Part shown: positions 1 through 9,888 of the stretch, piece by piece
Layout: each line of letters starts with the position of its first letter
Numbering within the stretch: the stretch's first letter is position 1
From: Candidozyma auris
Taxonomy: Eukaryota; Ascomycota; Pichiomycetes; Serinales; Metschnikowiaceae
Reading direction: 5' to 3'
NCBI RefSeq assembly: GCF_003013715.1
Contig: NC_072812.1
Coordinates: 1,674,001 to 1,738,000, forward strand
Length of the DNA: 64,000 nucleotides
Notes under the pieces: model-generated
Told to the model about the DNA's origin: nothing
Databases searched by the model: none
What the model saw: only the letters and a program-made list of their open reading frames with translations
Translations under genes and position numbers: made by a program

Positions 1-379
1 AGCATTCGACTTCTGATAGGAGGGAAAGATGAAGCACATCACTTGAGTTCTCCCGAAGTATCATTATGTCAGTGAAGTCAGTTGACACTGCGGGTCACTT
101 TTTAGATTTCTTCCCTCGTGAGTGCTTGCAGCCTCATCATGTCGTCTAACTGCTAGGTGTTGTGTGCAGGTGATTGCCTACCGTCATACAAAGACCTTAC
201 AAATTGCTCAACACTTTGAACTACTACATAGTAATCAGAAGTAATCCTCAAGGAGCCACAGTTGTTGGGGCTCACCTCGTATGGTTTTATAATAGAAGGG
301 AGTTTGTTGTTTGCCACTTTTCTCCTCTTGTCTTTAAAGGAGAAGTTACCCCACCAAACATCCCAGTTGGCTATCGCAG
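1..379. other. Intergenic DNA upstream of the PRR1-like kinase
   Basis: No gene is supported here. Short open frames on both strands lack an ATG start or conserved content. The stretch presumably holds the promoter and 5' leader of the kinase gene that starts at 380. Confidence 0.5.
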
Positions 380-2065
380 ATGTCCATCCGAGCTCAGCTG
401 AGGTCCTCGTCTCCAGCGACGACTCCACCAATGTCAGATAATCCATCTTTCTCCCGTCAGTCGGACCTGTCTTCCTCGCTGACCGACGAGCCTTCCTTTC
501 AGATTATGCAACGAAAAGATCAGCACCGATGGAGGAGCCTCAGGATAGAAGTTCCAGGTATGAAACCGAAACAAGAGTCCCCCACATTGCAAAGTCCCGC
601 ATCTGCATTCTCTCCAACTCAATTGGCAGATTCCATAGAGATTTCCTCATCTCCAACTTATGATACACGCAATATCACTCAGCTACCGACACCGGTGATA
701 AACAGCGGCCTGTTTACTCAACCCAAGATAAACTTACTCAAGAGATCTCATGTTCACGGCTCTATATCAAGTGGTAACCACAGAGCTGTGTCGGAATTTC
801 AGCCGGGGACGTTTATCAAGCGTGCTGAGACCCCTAACCCTACTTCAACTAGCATTCGCCATGTATCTAATCCTTCACTGATCGATGAAGATGTGAAATT
901 AGTTCCACTGCCTCCCTCTGATTCAGAAGACTTTAAGCTCATTGGTCAGATCCAGCAAGCCCCTCATCTTCAGAAATCATATGTTTTTGATGAAGTCGTG
1001 GGGAGTGGCACATTCAGCACGGTAGTACGTGCTCATTCCACAACAAATCTTGATGACGTAGTTGCGGTGAAGATCGTGAATGTGCCTACGGAATCAAAAG
1101 AGGAGGTTTCGAACTTCCGTCTGTACATTTGCAGAGAACTTGGACTACTAACACATTTGAAACATCCATGCATTGTGGGTCTTCTAGACTACTCCGTTAA
1201 CTTCTCAATCACACAGGATGAGATTGACGAGGCTCTCACAGGAAACCCACCTTCTGTGCCACCTGGTGCCGAAATGTATGACTATTATAATATTAAGATG
1301 TTCAACCAGCAATTTTTTTTCTTGCAGTATAGCCCAGGAGGGAATTTGTTTCAGTGGCTCTATGAGCACTACAGTACAGCTAGCCGCAGAATTGTCTTCT
1401 GGAAGCTTATGAGGCGGATAGTTGCTGAGTTGATAGCATGCCTTGCATTCATACACTCACATGATGTCGTTCATCGTGATCTCAAATTAGAGAACGTGCT
1501 CCTCAATTTTAAAACTGAGGATGTCTCCACATCATTTGAGCCGTCAGCGATTGATTCGCCTCTATGTACCTTGACAGACTTCGGCCTCTCAAAGAAGTTG
1601 ACCCTGCCAAACCAGCTTTTAACGACCAAATGTGGCTCACAGGATTATGTGAGTCCCGAGCTCCTCATGGGTTTACAGTACGACGGTAAGCTATTGGATT
1701 CATGGTCCCTAGGGGTGCTCATATATGCGGTATTGGAAGACAGGCTTCCGTTCGATGTGCCCCCGCTAGAGTTCATGTCAAGCTCATCTATCTCACCGTC
1801 TGTTTTGAAGAGGCGTCGCAAAAAGCACAATCCAGCCCACAGAATAGCCATGATTGACTGGGAATGGTTACGCGTTTCCGCAACTTTGAAAGACGACACT
1901 AACTCAGAAGCCATGAAAGCAATCATCAGACAACTTACCTCTGTAGTGGAGGTATTGCTTGTTCGCAAGGACAAGAGGCTATCGGTCACAAGGGTGCTTC
2001 ATGATGAGAGGTTCCAATGGATCAAAGAGCAGTTGCCTTCTACCTTTCTTGAGCATGTAATCTAG
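380..2065 (+). CDS. PRR1: Serine/threonine protein kinase, Prr1-like
   Basis: This 561-residue protein has a low-complexity Ser/Pro-rich N-terminal half and a kinase domain from about residue 197 to the end. Visible motifs are a glycine loop (VGSGTFS), the VAVK lysine at K231, HRDLK with the catalytic Asp at D367, DFG at D400, and the activation-segment motif GSQDYVSPE. That last motif, followed by YDGKLLDSWSLGV and EDRLPFD, resembles Saccharomyces Prr1, a kinase that dampens pheromone signalling downstream of the MAP kinase. The role is known from the family; here only the sequence likeness is seen. The related Prr2/Npr1 group is the alternative. The ATG at 380 is the first good start, and a second in-frame Met follows at residue 18. 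A T-run before CAG near 1311-1327 resembles an acceptor site, but it reads through as coding sequence in the domain core. Confidence 0.75.
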   Translation: MSIRAQLRSSSPATTPPMSDNPSFSRQSDLSSSLTDEPSFQIMQRKDQHRWRSLRIEVPGMKPKQESPTLQSPASAFSPTQLADSIEISSSPTYDTRNITQLPTPVINSGLFTQPKINLLKRSHVHGSISSGNHRAVSEFQPGTFIKRAETPNPTSTSIRHVSNPSLIDEDVKLVPLPPSDSEDFKLIGQIQQAPHLQKSYVFDEVVGSGTFSTVVRAHSTTNLDDVVAVKIVNVPTESKEEVSNFRLYICRELGLLTHLKHPCIVGLLDYSVNFSITQDEIDEALTGNPPSVPPGAEMYDYYNIKMFNQQFFFLQYSPGGNLFQWLYEHYSTASRRIVFWKLMRRIVAELIACLAFIHSHDVVHRDLKLENVLLNFKTEDVSTSFEPSAIDSPLCTLTDFGLSKKLTLPNQLLTTKCGSQDYVSPELLMGLQYDGKLLDSWSLGVLIYAVLEDRLPFDVPPLEFMSSSSISPSVLKRRRKKHNPAHRIAMIDWEWLRVSATLKDDTNSEAMKAIIRQLTSVVEVLLVRKDKRLSVTRVLHDERFQWIKEQLPSTFLEHVI

Positions 2066-2483
2066 CTCTCACATTCCTTACTCGCCACGATGTATTATAC
2101 AAATGAGTTAATTAGAATATAACCCAAACTTCTAGAGCTTAAGCAAACTAAACCCTATGTAATAGTCATTTTGAGGAAAGTATCAAAGTTCTTGATGGCT
2201 GCAAAATGTGTAGAGTTGCCTATTCGCACTGACTTGCTTGAGGTAACAATATTCGTTCATGCAGGTAATAGGTTACATAGCGTAACCAACCGAGAAAAAC
2301 GAGTTGAATTCACCAACGTGAAGGCGGTGTGGCCGGAAGATTCTATACTCTTTCAACCTAAGCGAGATTCTCAAAAGAACTTGAATTGGAGTCTTTGAAC
2401 TGTCACTTGACTCAGCCACCATTTCCGTTCTTCCTAGACTGATTCTTCTGGGTTAATCACGTCAACCCATCCACACCATAATC
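2066..2483. other. Intergenic DNA between PRR1-like gene and MED14
   Basis: No gene is supported. The 75-codon open frame at 2171-2398 begins with TTG and has no recognisable content. A TGACTCA heptamer lies at 2408-2414, 70 bp before the MED14 start; it matches the Gcn4 consensus but may be chance. Confidence 0.4.
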
Positions 2484-5400
2484 ATGGATGTCCAACTGGA
2501 ATCCACACTTCAGAATGGTAGCACATCAGGGAAGGCCTCAACTCTTCCAGAGCTACCCCATGTGACTAATAACATAATACCGCTTTCGAACGTATTACGC
2601 TTCTACACACAAGAAGCGTATAAGCAGTTGAGCCGCCTGATTGAAAACTTGGCCAATGCAAAAACTAGTGAGAGCGACATATCACGCAAGCGCAAGTTTC
2701 TTGAGGTGATTGTATCTCTAAGACGAGATTTTATCAAAATATACACTTTGGTTAAGTGGGCTCAGAACTCAAGGGACGTGTCGAAACTAATTGATCTATT
2801 GAATTACTTCCGCCAGCAAGAATTCTATTTTGAAAACTTGAGTATTGGTATAAATGAGCTTAATAATTTTAGTGGGGCTAAGCTCCCTGACTCTGATATT
2901 TTTACAGCTATCGAGATCTTAATCAAGGGACGTCCTCAACTCCCATCGTACAACTTCATTCCGAGAGCACCTGTATCACCAGAAAAAATTCTAGAGGTGC
3001 TAAAAGATATCAATATGACTCTTACAGCTCGAATGGCTCTTATAGAGGATATGCCTTCTCGCTTCAAGAACAACTACGAGATCAAGGATGGAAGAGTCAT
3101 CATCACCATACCCAATGAGTTTCAGGTCTCTATTACGGTTGGGAACGATCTCATAATTGATTCCGAGCAGGATTACTATAAATCACCATTCTTCTTCATC
3201 GACTTTGCATTTTTATTTGGTATCAACCCGGATACTGGCTTCATCACACACAAAGATAGCAGGATAATTACCAGACTCCCCAAATCATCCAGAGATAAGC
3301 TTGAGACAGTGATGAATCAGGTTTTATTAACTCAGTCGCTCTCTGGGCTTTACGACACACTTCACAAGTATTCAATATCGTTCAAGCTCTATCTTATCTC
3401 CCGTCAACTCAGGGATCTTTCAGTTCAGAGCAAATGGAAGAATAATATTCAGTTCCGCTATTCTTCGTGTCTAGTCATCATTAATTATTGGTCTAAAAAC
3501 TACTTTTCCAGGGACTGGAAATCATTCATCGAGATTGGAATAGACAGACATTACAATCTCAACTTTCGTTGGTTTAAAAACGGAAAGTACAATCTCAACC
3601 ACAACATCGAAAACATTACTGGTGATGACAATGACGATGTGCAAGACTTGAGCGTCGATTTGATACTCAGTCTCATAATAAATAAACACTCTGAGATCTT
3701 GATGCGGAAGATATTCGAGAGGATCTCCCTTCAATTTCCACCTGACGCATGCTCGTCTATAAATCCTTATCAATTATTGATTCAAGTTACGCCGGGAAAG
3801 TCGACCATCCTCGCAATCAATCCACTCACTGGCTTCTTTTATTTTATGGATCCATCTCCGATCCAAGCTCAAATTCAAAACAGAATTAATAGCCCCCCAA
3901 GTGGTACTAAGACGAACACCTTTTTAAGTGAGAATGATATCATCACCAACGTTGTTCATCACCTACTACACCTTCGTTTAGAGAGTTTGAGTGAAACGAT
4001 CAACAACCAGTTGATATCAAGTGAGTGGATAGCGAACGACATTATCAAACTCAACGAGACCGAGACAAGTAAGCTCTATCTGAATCTGAAAATTCCGCAG
4101 GATACTGATGTTCCTAAAAGACCTAGGAAGCTTCAGTTTTATAGATGTCGTAATTGGCCAACGTTCTCTTTCTTGATTTGCTCGATCGATGGTGTTGCAC
4201 TTCAAACTCAATGGTGGGTTTCTCGACTCAAGTCCATGAAAGGAGAATGGAGGATACAGTGGATGCAGAAGCTAAAGCCAAGCCAAGAAAGTGGTTACTC
4301 ATATGCTTTTTTTAAAGATCTCTCCAAGCTCGGCTCCAATTTGATTGTCGATCATATAATAGTGGAAGAGTTGCAAGCTCGCAAAATCGATTACATCAGC
4401 TTCAGCGATGAAATTGCAATCAGCCATTTTGACTTGCCCTTCAAACTCGAGACTTCACCCACGAAGTATGAATCTATCTTCGTCTTATTCAACCAGGGGA
4501 AACTTTTACCAGTTTCTGTGTCCTCGACTTCGATATTCCTTCGTGTACTGCTATCATCCGATGACCTCTCGACAAAAATGGATCTCTCACTATCGGGATC
4601 ACTTAGAAACTTGTCGGAAGCAGATATAGGAGTTCTTGAAAAACTAGACGTGGATATCAAAGCTGAGAAAGAAAAGTTTGAGATACGGAGTGTGGTCGAT
4701 TTGTCCCGAAAACTGATGGACAGTCAGGAGTCAGATGGGGCTCACAATTTCTTGGGCAAGCTTTTCCTCCATTTAGAAAAAGTCGACCTGTTGGTGAGAT
4801 TGTTATATCAGCTCAGAAAAACTAACATTTTCGTTACAACTACTTCCATCAATCAACTAGAATTCACTATTGACCCTGTTTACGAACAGTTTCATCTCAA
4901 ACTCCCCGTTAACGACCAAGAAACACCAGAGTTGACCACAGGAGACCACGAGGAAGATTCGGTGAAAGTGTTAACAAGATTCTTGAATCGTCAAATTGCC
5001 GAATCACATGAAGCATTGGTAGGATCCATTCGGTATCTCAAAGAGTTTGCTCCGGTTGTCGGTGCAGCTAAGAAAATACGCATGCATTTACTTGACAAGG
5101 AAATACCCAAGCTTCCGAACAAATTATCAAAACTTCAATTTGAAGTTAAATTGCAACATTTGAACTCATTCCAATTTGTGTTTTACCACAACACCACGAA
5201 CCCAAATGCTCCGAAAAAAACACAAAAAAATAGAATCTCATTCGCCATGAGTTATGCCACCAATAAGTTTGATAACGAAGCCAGACTATTTCATAAATTT
5301 TCCATGAAGGAGAATCTTAACTCCCAAAACCTCAGATACAAGCCACTTTTTGAAATGATTTTCAAAGCTGCAAGTGAATTGCAACAGGAGATACAAAAGG

Positions 5401-5522
5401 ATTCGACACGAGGTTTACTAGTCAAACTCAATTATGACTTTTTGGTTGACCATCTGATCCTAGAGGCTTTGTTGCTTAAGATTGCAGACTGTTTCTTGAA
5501 CTATATTCAAAATGAGTCTTGA
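2484..5522 (+). CDS. RGR1: Mediator complex subunit 14 (Rgr1)
   Basis: This 1012-residue protein matches Med14/Rgr1, the scaffold that joins the head, middle and tail modules of the Mediator coactivator of RNA polymerase II. The N-terminal region carries the family's best conserved block. It starts around residue 30 (IPLSNVLRFYTQEAYKQL), continues through RKRKFLEVIVSLRRDFIKIYTLVKW, and then has a hydrophobic INELN segment. The length is close to the Saccharomyces protein (about 1080). The rest is a weakly conserved helical and beta scaffold. The ATG at 2484 follows a clean leader. The gene is convergent with AVT1, with only 33 bp between the two stop codons, so their 3' ends must overlap or share termination signals. 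Confidence 0.9.
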   Translation: MDVQLESTLQNGSTSGKASTLPELPHVTNNIIPLSNVLRFYTQEAYKQLSRLIENLANAKTSESDISRKRKFLEVIVSLRRDFIKIYTLVKWAQNSRDVSKLIDLLNYFRQQEFYFENLSIGINELNNFSGAKLPDSDIFTAIEILIKGRPQLPSYNFIPRAPVSPEKILEVLKDINMTLTARMALIEDMPSRFKNNYEIKDGRVIITIPNEFQVSITVGNDLIIDSEQDYYKSPFFFIDFAFLFGINPDTGFITHKDSRIITRLPKSSRDKLETVMNQVLLTQSLSGLYDTLHKYSISFKLYLISRQLRDLSVQSKWKNNIQFRYSSCLVIINYWSKNYFSRDWKSFIEIGIDRHYNLNFRWFKNGKYNLNHNIENITGDDNDDVQDLSVDLILSLIINKHSEILMRKIFERISLQFPPDACSSINPYQLLIQVTPGKSTILAINPLTGFFYFMDPSPIQAQIQNRINSPPSGTKTNTFLSENDIITNVVHHLLHLRLESLSETINNQLISSEWIANDIIKLNETETSKLYLNLKIPQDTDVPKRPRKLQFYRCRNWPTFSFLICSIDGVALQTQWWVSRLKSMKGEWRIQWMQKLKPSQESGYSYAFFKDLSKLGSNLIVDHIIVEELQARKIDYISFSDEIAISHFDLPFKLETSPTKYESIFVLFNQGKLLPVSVSSTSIFLRVLLSSDDLSTKMDLSLSGSLRNLSEADIGVLEKLDVDIKAEKEKFEIRSVVDLSRKLMDSQESDGAHNFLGKLFLHLEKVDLLVRLLYQLRKTNIFVTTTSINQLEFTIDPVYEQFHLKLPVNDQETPELTTGDHEEDSVKVLTRFLNRQIAESHEALVGSIRYLKEFAPVVGAAKKIRMHLLDKEIPKLPNKLSKLQFEVKLQHLNSFQFVFYHNTTNPNAPKKTQKNRISFAMSYATNKFDNEARLFHKFSMKENLNSQNLRYKPLFEMIFKAASELQQEIQKDSTRGLLVKLNYDFLVDHLILEALLLKIADCFLNYIQNES

Positions 5523-5555
5523 TCGACTCGGTCATTTATGTGAAACTAAGTAGCT

Positions 5556-7340
5556 TTAGTGAGCAATGGTCACGTAAGTCGATGTTAGAGCAATTATTGA
5601 AGAAAAAAATATGACGAAGCGAATAAAGAGTCGTTCCACTGGACGAATCTTATGCTTGCACAATTTTAAGTAGAATAAGCAAGGCAAGATCACGCAAACA
5701 AGGAAGCAAATGGATGATCCCAACATGCCGATAATCCTGTCAAATTCTGGCATCAAGATGGCGAGGATGACAAAAGCCACATTCACTCCAATCCTGACAA
5801 GTAATCTGAGTAAGCTCTTTCCATAACTCCAGATTAGGGATTCCCCCTCTTTCAAATTATTGAGTCTGAACACCTCATCTAAAATGGATATTATTGGCCT
5901 TGCATTGAGTGGGGTTTTTGCCAAAGGAATCAAGCAAATTAGCCCGCTAATGAGAGGATACACCCAACTTGGGTAACCCGCTGTGTCGAGGAGGTTACTT
6001 GTTACCTCATTCTTGCAGAGCTTTCCAAACATCAAGAATCCTATGATAGCCATCGAAGAGTCTGCGATACATGTAATAGTGTAAGTTGTCATCAAGGTCT
6101 TTGTGAATTTGTGGGGGTGCCTCATGTCCAGCTTCAAGTTAGGAAATATCGCATGCCCGCCGAAGGGTGCCATGATGATACCGATCGACAAAAAAACGTC
6201 TGGCACGGATCTGGGCCACAAGTTTGTGGGCATAACATGAATCAAGGAGCCCGGGGAAGCGTCTTTGAGAAAGCCGCAAAGAGCAACAAGTACGATTATG
6301 GAGAATGTTGACATGATGCCGAACAACAGAAAGATGGACAAGATAGGGAGTGGCATAAAAGTAAATGGGGTAAGTACCACTAACGCAACGAGCTTGAAGC
6401 TTGTTTTTGTCCAACCTATCGCGTCGTTGCCCAAAATAGAATACAACGAATCGCTGAATAGAAGTATCAAAGAGACACCACTTCCGAGCAAGTCAATTAT
6501 GAATATGAATGAAATAAGAAGCTTTGCTGTTGAGCCATATGACGCATATCCAAGATCTGCGTACGTCATCAATGTCTGGTCGGTATCCATGGACTTAGAT
6601 ATCAACGTTGCTGTCCAACACGTAGTTCCGCAGCATAAGAGCAAGATGGGAATTGCCAAAACCAATCCTCCCTTCGATAAACCAACAGGTAATGCCAACA
6701 AACCGACGCCTATGAGACAATTGACAGAGTTCAAGATGGTCTGGGGCCCTGTGGATTGGCCAGCAATGACCGTTACGAGGTTTCCATCCTTATCTTCGAT
6801 TTTCTTCAAGCCAAAGTATGACGTAGTCGTGGCCCATGAGCGAGTCAGCTTATGAGATGCAAAAGAGAGGGCAGCATTACTTCTTTGTTTGGAGAGAGGA
6901 ACCAAATCCTGTTGAGACAAAGACCCATGACGAGACCTTGATGCCTGGAGAAGGCTATTGATGTCGTCCTGGTAGAAAACCTCATTGTATGGCGAAGGCC
7001 CAGCGGCGCCAAACCCACCCGTGCCACGCAATTCATGGAGTACCGTGCTCAAGCGCTCTCCTCGTTGAGCAGGGGCCATCATCTCAGGATCAAAGAGCTC
7101 ATCGTCAGTACTACCGTACCCACTTTCATCATCATCATGTGGGCCAGCAAAAAACGACCTCTTCTTCAGGATCTGCGCATCTATCTTGTGGGCAGCAAAC
7201 GATTGCGCTCTGGTGAACGATGATGCAAAGTTGTGCAAAGAGTTGGGGCCACGAAACAGACCAATGGGCTGATCGAGGATCGATGTCCGTCTGCTTCGAT
7301 CTGTGAGAAGGCCGGTGATTTCCGAGTCTGAGTCTGACAT
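5556..7340 (-). CDS. AVT1: Vacuolar neutral amino acid transporter Avt1
   Basis: This 594-residue protein belongs to the AAAP family. A hydrophilic N-terminal region of about 190 residues, with acidic and serine-rich stretches, precedes about eleven membrane segments. The transporter domain opens with the hallmark block around STGPQTILNSVNCLIGVGLLALPVG. In Saccharomyces, Avt1 uses the proton gradient to move Gln, Tyr, Ile and other neutral amino acids into the vacuole, and its long cytosolic N-terminus matches this one. The length (about 602 in Saccharomyces) agrees. Other AVT paralogues (AVT3/4, AVT5/6/7) differ in their N-termini, which favours AVT1. The start ATG at 7338-7340 lies within MSDSDSEITGLL, a short acidic leader. 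Confidence 0.88.
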   Translation of the reverse strand: MSDSDSEITGLLTDRSRRTSILDQPIGLFRGPNSLHNFASSFTRAQSFAAHKIDAQILKKRSFFAGPHDDDESGYGSTDDELFDPEMMAPAQRGERLSTVLHELRGTGGFGAAGPSPYNEVFYQDDINSLLQASRSRHGSLSQQDLVPLSKQRSNAALSFASHKLTRSWATTTSYFGLKKIEDKDGNLVTVIAGQSTGPQTILNSVNCLIGVGLLALPVGLSKGGLVLAIPILLLCCGTTCWTATLISKSMDTDQTLMTYADLGYASYGSTAKLLISFIFIIDLLGSGVSLILLFSDSLYSILGNDAIGWTKTSFKLVALVVLTPFTFMPLPILSIFLLFGIMSTFSIIVLVALCGFLKDASPGSLIHVMPTNLWPRSVPDVFLSIGIIMAPFGGHAIFPNLKLDMRHPHKFTKTLMTTYTITCIADSSMAIIGFLMFGKLCKNEVTSNLLDTAGYPSWVYPLISGLICLIPLAKTPLNARPIISILDEVFRLNNLKEGESLIWSYGKSLLRLLVRIGVNVAFVILAILMPEFDRIIGMLGSSICFLVCVILPCLFYLKLCKHKIRPVERLFIRFVIFFSSIIALTSTYVTIAH

Positions 7341-7820
7341 AAAATTTTCAAAAAGGTATGCGATCTGTGACTGATGTGGTTTTTTTTGTTGGCTGGAATT
7401 TTTAGAAGAAAAGATAGATCGGTGTTTTTGTCGTTACGCTTATCTCTCCCCAAAGAGGCAGTCCTAATCAGCCGCACGCTGTCCTGTCGGAAGCCCAATT
7501 CCTATCCACAGAAATCCATCGAAAGATGTCACTTTGTTTCGGCGAGGTACACTATCTCTATTCTTTATCTCCTTTAGTATTTGAACATAGGTTCGATTTA
7601 AAAGAAGCTTGTATGCCTACCTCCATCAGCTCTCGCATGATTTCGACGCATCAGACACGAAAGTCAGAGATGCTTTGAGAAGAAATGCCGTGAGAACAAT
7701 ATTGGCCCTTAATCTGCTACAAAAGTTTCCCAAATATGTAATTTTGATTTCTACTTCGCATCTTCTTGAGTGTTGAGGTGATCGGCTATTGCATCTTTCT
7801 ATGTACAATTCTCTTTTCTT
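7341..7820. other. AVT1 upstream region
   Basis: This is the interval between the AVT1 start and the MRM1 stop, both genes being on the minus strand, so it holds the MRM1 3' end and the AVT1 promoter. Short open frames (for example 7626-7808 minus) start at TTG and have no recognisable content. Confidence 0.4.
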
Positions 7821-9017
7821 TTACCCCAAAAAGTGGCTTATAAGCAACGCTGAAGCACATCCCACATTCAAGGAGTCGACAACATTGTCCTCGTCACCCA
7901 CTCTCGTCTTCTCCAACGCAACGTGGTAGTCGCAAATCGACTTCAAATTCTTCTTTATTCCACTTCCTTCACTCCCAAGCACTAGCATCGCAGGCGCCTC
8001 GCTTAGCAAGATTTGCAAGTCGCTCGTCTCGATGAACTTTGCATTGGTTGGCTCATCCTTCAGCTTGGCACTTGAGGCGACTATGTTCCAGCCACCTTTC
8101 TTTAACCGACTAAAAAGTGATTGCGTTTCGTCTGTCTTATAGATGGTCATCATATCAAGGGCTCCTGCTGATGCTTTGGCTGCGACGGGACCCATTTTCG
8201 CAGAGTCTAAGCTGGGAACTACGATAAAGTCTGCCCCCAAGCAGTATGCGGAACGAACTATGTTCCCAAGATTCATAGGATCCGTGATGCCATCAAGGTA
8301 TATTCCAAGCGGAAAGCTGCCGCCTGAAGTGTTGCTTGTATCCCTTGCCAATCTATGCCTTTTCGTGTGCTTCTTTCTCTGAACATCCTCAACACAAGTA
8401 ACATCATACTCTCCAGATTCACTGCTGAACGCATCAACATTCCAAATTTGTGGTGGGTTAAGTGGTTTTGTTTCTAGGACGACACCGTTGTGAACACCGT
8501 TTGAACAGAGTCGGGCCATTTCAGCCTTAGATTTCTTCTGCCTAACTTTAATTCCGTACTTCTTCGCTAGCAGAAGAATCTTAGGGGTTTCGTCCTTGGG
8601 ATTGAATATGTACAAGTTGCTGAAACCCTTCCTTTTGCCAGCAGTAAGGGCTGAAATCACTGGATGCGTCCCATAAAGGTATTCTGAAAGTGGATTGAGG
8701 GTAATAGGTCCCCTCTCGCTCTTTTCAACGTAAGCATCGCCCAACTCATGTTTTCTGCGTTCTTCTCGTAGCCTTCTTTGCCGTGCTACCTTCTCGTCCA
8801 ATCTTTTCCTCTCTTCGGGGGTGATGTTGCCGTACTTTCTTATGAAGAACTCATGCTTCGAAATGTCCATTCGCTCCCATATTTTTCTCTCATCCTTCTT
8901 CTCCAGGGTTGCGAAGTTATCATCAAATGTCTTGATACCCTTTCTGGGATTATGCGGTTTGAAAACGGGCTTAACAGCTCGCGAGGGTCTGGTTGTATGG
9001 AGATACCTCTTGAGCAT
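7821..9017 (-). CDS. MRM1: Mitochondrial 21S rRNA 2'-O-ribose methyltransferase Mrm1
   Basis: This 398-residue SpoU/TrmH-type (SPOUT) enzyme has three family motifs in order. Motif 1 is around GITDPMNLGNIVRSAY, motif 2 is LVLGSEGSGI, and motif 3 is DSLNVGCASALLISHFL at the C-terminus; together they form the knotted SAM site in the last 160 residues. The N-terminus (MLKRYLHTTRPSRAVKP) is basic and hydroxylated, as expected for a mitochondrial presequence. The substrate-binding domain (EYLYGTHPVISAL) lies around residues 110-200. In Saccharomyces, Mrm1 (Pet56) methylates a conserved guanosine of the large mitochondrial rRNA. Residues 65-100 are rich in Arg and Lys. It lies 211 bp downstream of HIS3 on the same strand. 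Confidence 0.92.
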   Translation of the reverse strand: MLKRYLHTTRPSRAVKPVFKPHNPRKGIKTFDDNFATLEKKDERKIWERMDISKHEFFIRKYGNITPEERKRLDEKVARQRRLREERRKHELGDAYVEKSERGPITLNPLSEYLYGTHPVISALTAGKRKGFSNLYIFNPKDETPKILLLAKKYGIKVRQKKSKAEMARLCSNGVHNGVVLETKPLNPPQIWNVDAFSSESGEYDVTCVEDVQRKKHTKRHRLARDTSNTSGGSFPLGIYLDGITDPMNLGNIVRSAYCLGADFIVVPSLDSAKMGPVAAKASAGALDMMTIYKTDETQSLFSRLKKGGWNIVASSAKLKDEPTNAKFIETSDLQILLSEAPAMLVLGSEGSGIKKNLKSICDYHVALEKTRVGDEDNVVDSLNVGCASALLISHFLG

Positions 9018-9040
9018 ACTAGTAGATGAGTGCGATGTTC

Positions 9041-9048
9041 CTCATCGC
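9041..9048 (-). promoter_or_regulatory. PAC-like motif upstream of MRM1
   Basis: The minus strand reads GCGATGAG, an exact match to the PAC element (bound by Dot6/Tod6-type Myb proteins in yeast). It lies 24 bp before the MRM1 start codon. PAC normally marks nuclear ribosome-biogenesis genes. Its use here for a mitochondrial rRNA methylase is inferred only from position. Confidence 0.4.
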
Positions 9049-9228
9049 GATACTGTTGATGTGTGCGCAGAAAGTAAAGAGGACCCTTGATACAGACAGA
9101 ACATTCGAATAAATATCATATTTTATTTTTCCCTTGTGATTGCATCTCTCAAGGAAATTCGTTTGTAGTGAGCCGTACATTCTACACTTTCTTGCAACAA
9201 ACGCAACTATTTACAGGGGCGGAGTCTA

Positions 9229-9888
9229 TCAAAACAAAACACCCTTGGTACTGGGAACATCATTGGTGCCAGTTCTGCTTATAGCCTCCTTTATAGCGAC
9301 GGCCAAAGCTTTAAAAGCACTCTCGGCTCTGTGGTGGTCGTTGAATCCTCTCAAGCAGTCAACATGGATGGTGATCGCAGCACCCTGGGCAAAACTCTCG
9401 AGAACGTGAGGTATCATCTCACACGACAAATCGCCAATTTTCTCTCTCTTTAACCCCAACTCTATGACAGCATACGGTCTGTTGGACAAGTCAACGACTG
9501 CTCGGCTTAATGCCTCATCCAAGGGGGCGAAACCAGAGCCAAATCTCTTCACTCCTTTTACCTGGCCCAACGCTTTATGGAAAGTGAGGCCTAGCGTAAT
9601 ACCAACATCTTCTGCTGTGTGGTGATCATCGATGTGCAAGTCGCCAATGCATTCGACTATAAGAGACCAACCTGAGTGTTTGGCCAACGCATGTAACATG
9701 TGGTCTAAGAAACCAATACCAGTCTGGACCAGGATCACTTGCGCCAGGCTCAGCTGTGTAGCGTGGTCGTCCTCGACCTTCTTGGGAAATATCGACTCTT
9801 GTAGGGCGATGTGACCACCATCCAATGAGAGGGCTATTTGAATCTTTGTTTCATTTGTGTCTCTTTTTATTGTGGCGGATCTGGACAT
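9229..9888 (-). CDS. HIS3: Imidazoleglycerol-phosphate dehydratase
   Basis: This 219-residue enzyme of histidine biosynthesis removes water from imidazole glycerol phosphate. It aligns end to end with fungal His3 (220 in Saccharomyces). The metal-binding signatures are [12 protein letters not shown] at residues 83-94 and [19 protein letters not shown] near residues 175-195, and the C-terminal [11 protein letters not shown] is also present. Three CTG codons fall at residues 46, 48 and 53. The last is at a position that is Asn in the Saccharomyces and Candida albicans proteins as I recall them, so Ser decoding would fit better than Leu. MRM1 follows on the same strand and KIC1 lies divergently upstream. 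A Gcn4-type site is 69 bp upstream of the start. Confidence 0.97.
   Translation of the reverse strand: MSRSATIKRDTNETKIQIALSLDGGHIALQESIFPKKVEDDHATQLSLAQVILVQTGIGFLDHMLHALAKHSGWSLIVECIGDLHIDDHHTAEDVGITLGLTFHKALGQVKGVKRFGSGFAPLDEALSRAVVDLSNRPYAVIELGLKREKIGDLSCEMIPHVLESFAQGAAITIHVDCLRGFNDHHRAESAFKALAVAIKEAISRTGTNDVPSTKGVLF

Noticed and set aside
1311..1327. T-run and CAG in PRR1 like an acceptor
   Set aside because: The frame reads through with a conserved kinase segment on both sides.
2408..2414. TGACTCA before MED14 (and others at 17003, 39062, 62740) as Gcn4 sites
   Set aside because: Single seven-base matches are expected by chance in 64 kb; only the HIS3 site has support from the gene's biology.
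6265..6855. 196-codon plus-strand frame inside AVT1
   Set aside because: It is antisense to a well-supported transporter and has no recognised content.
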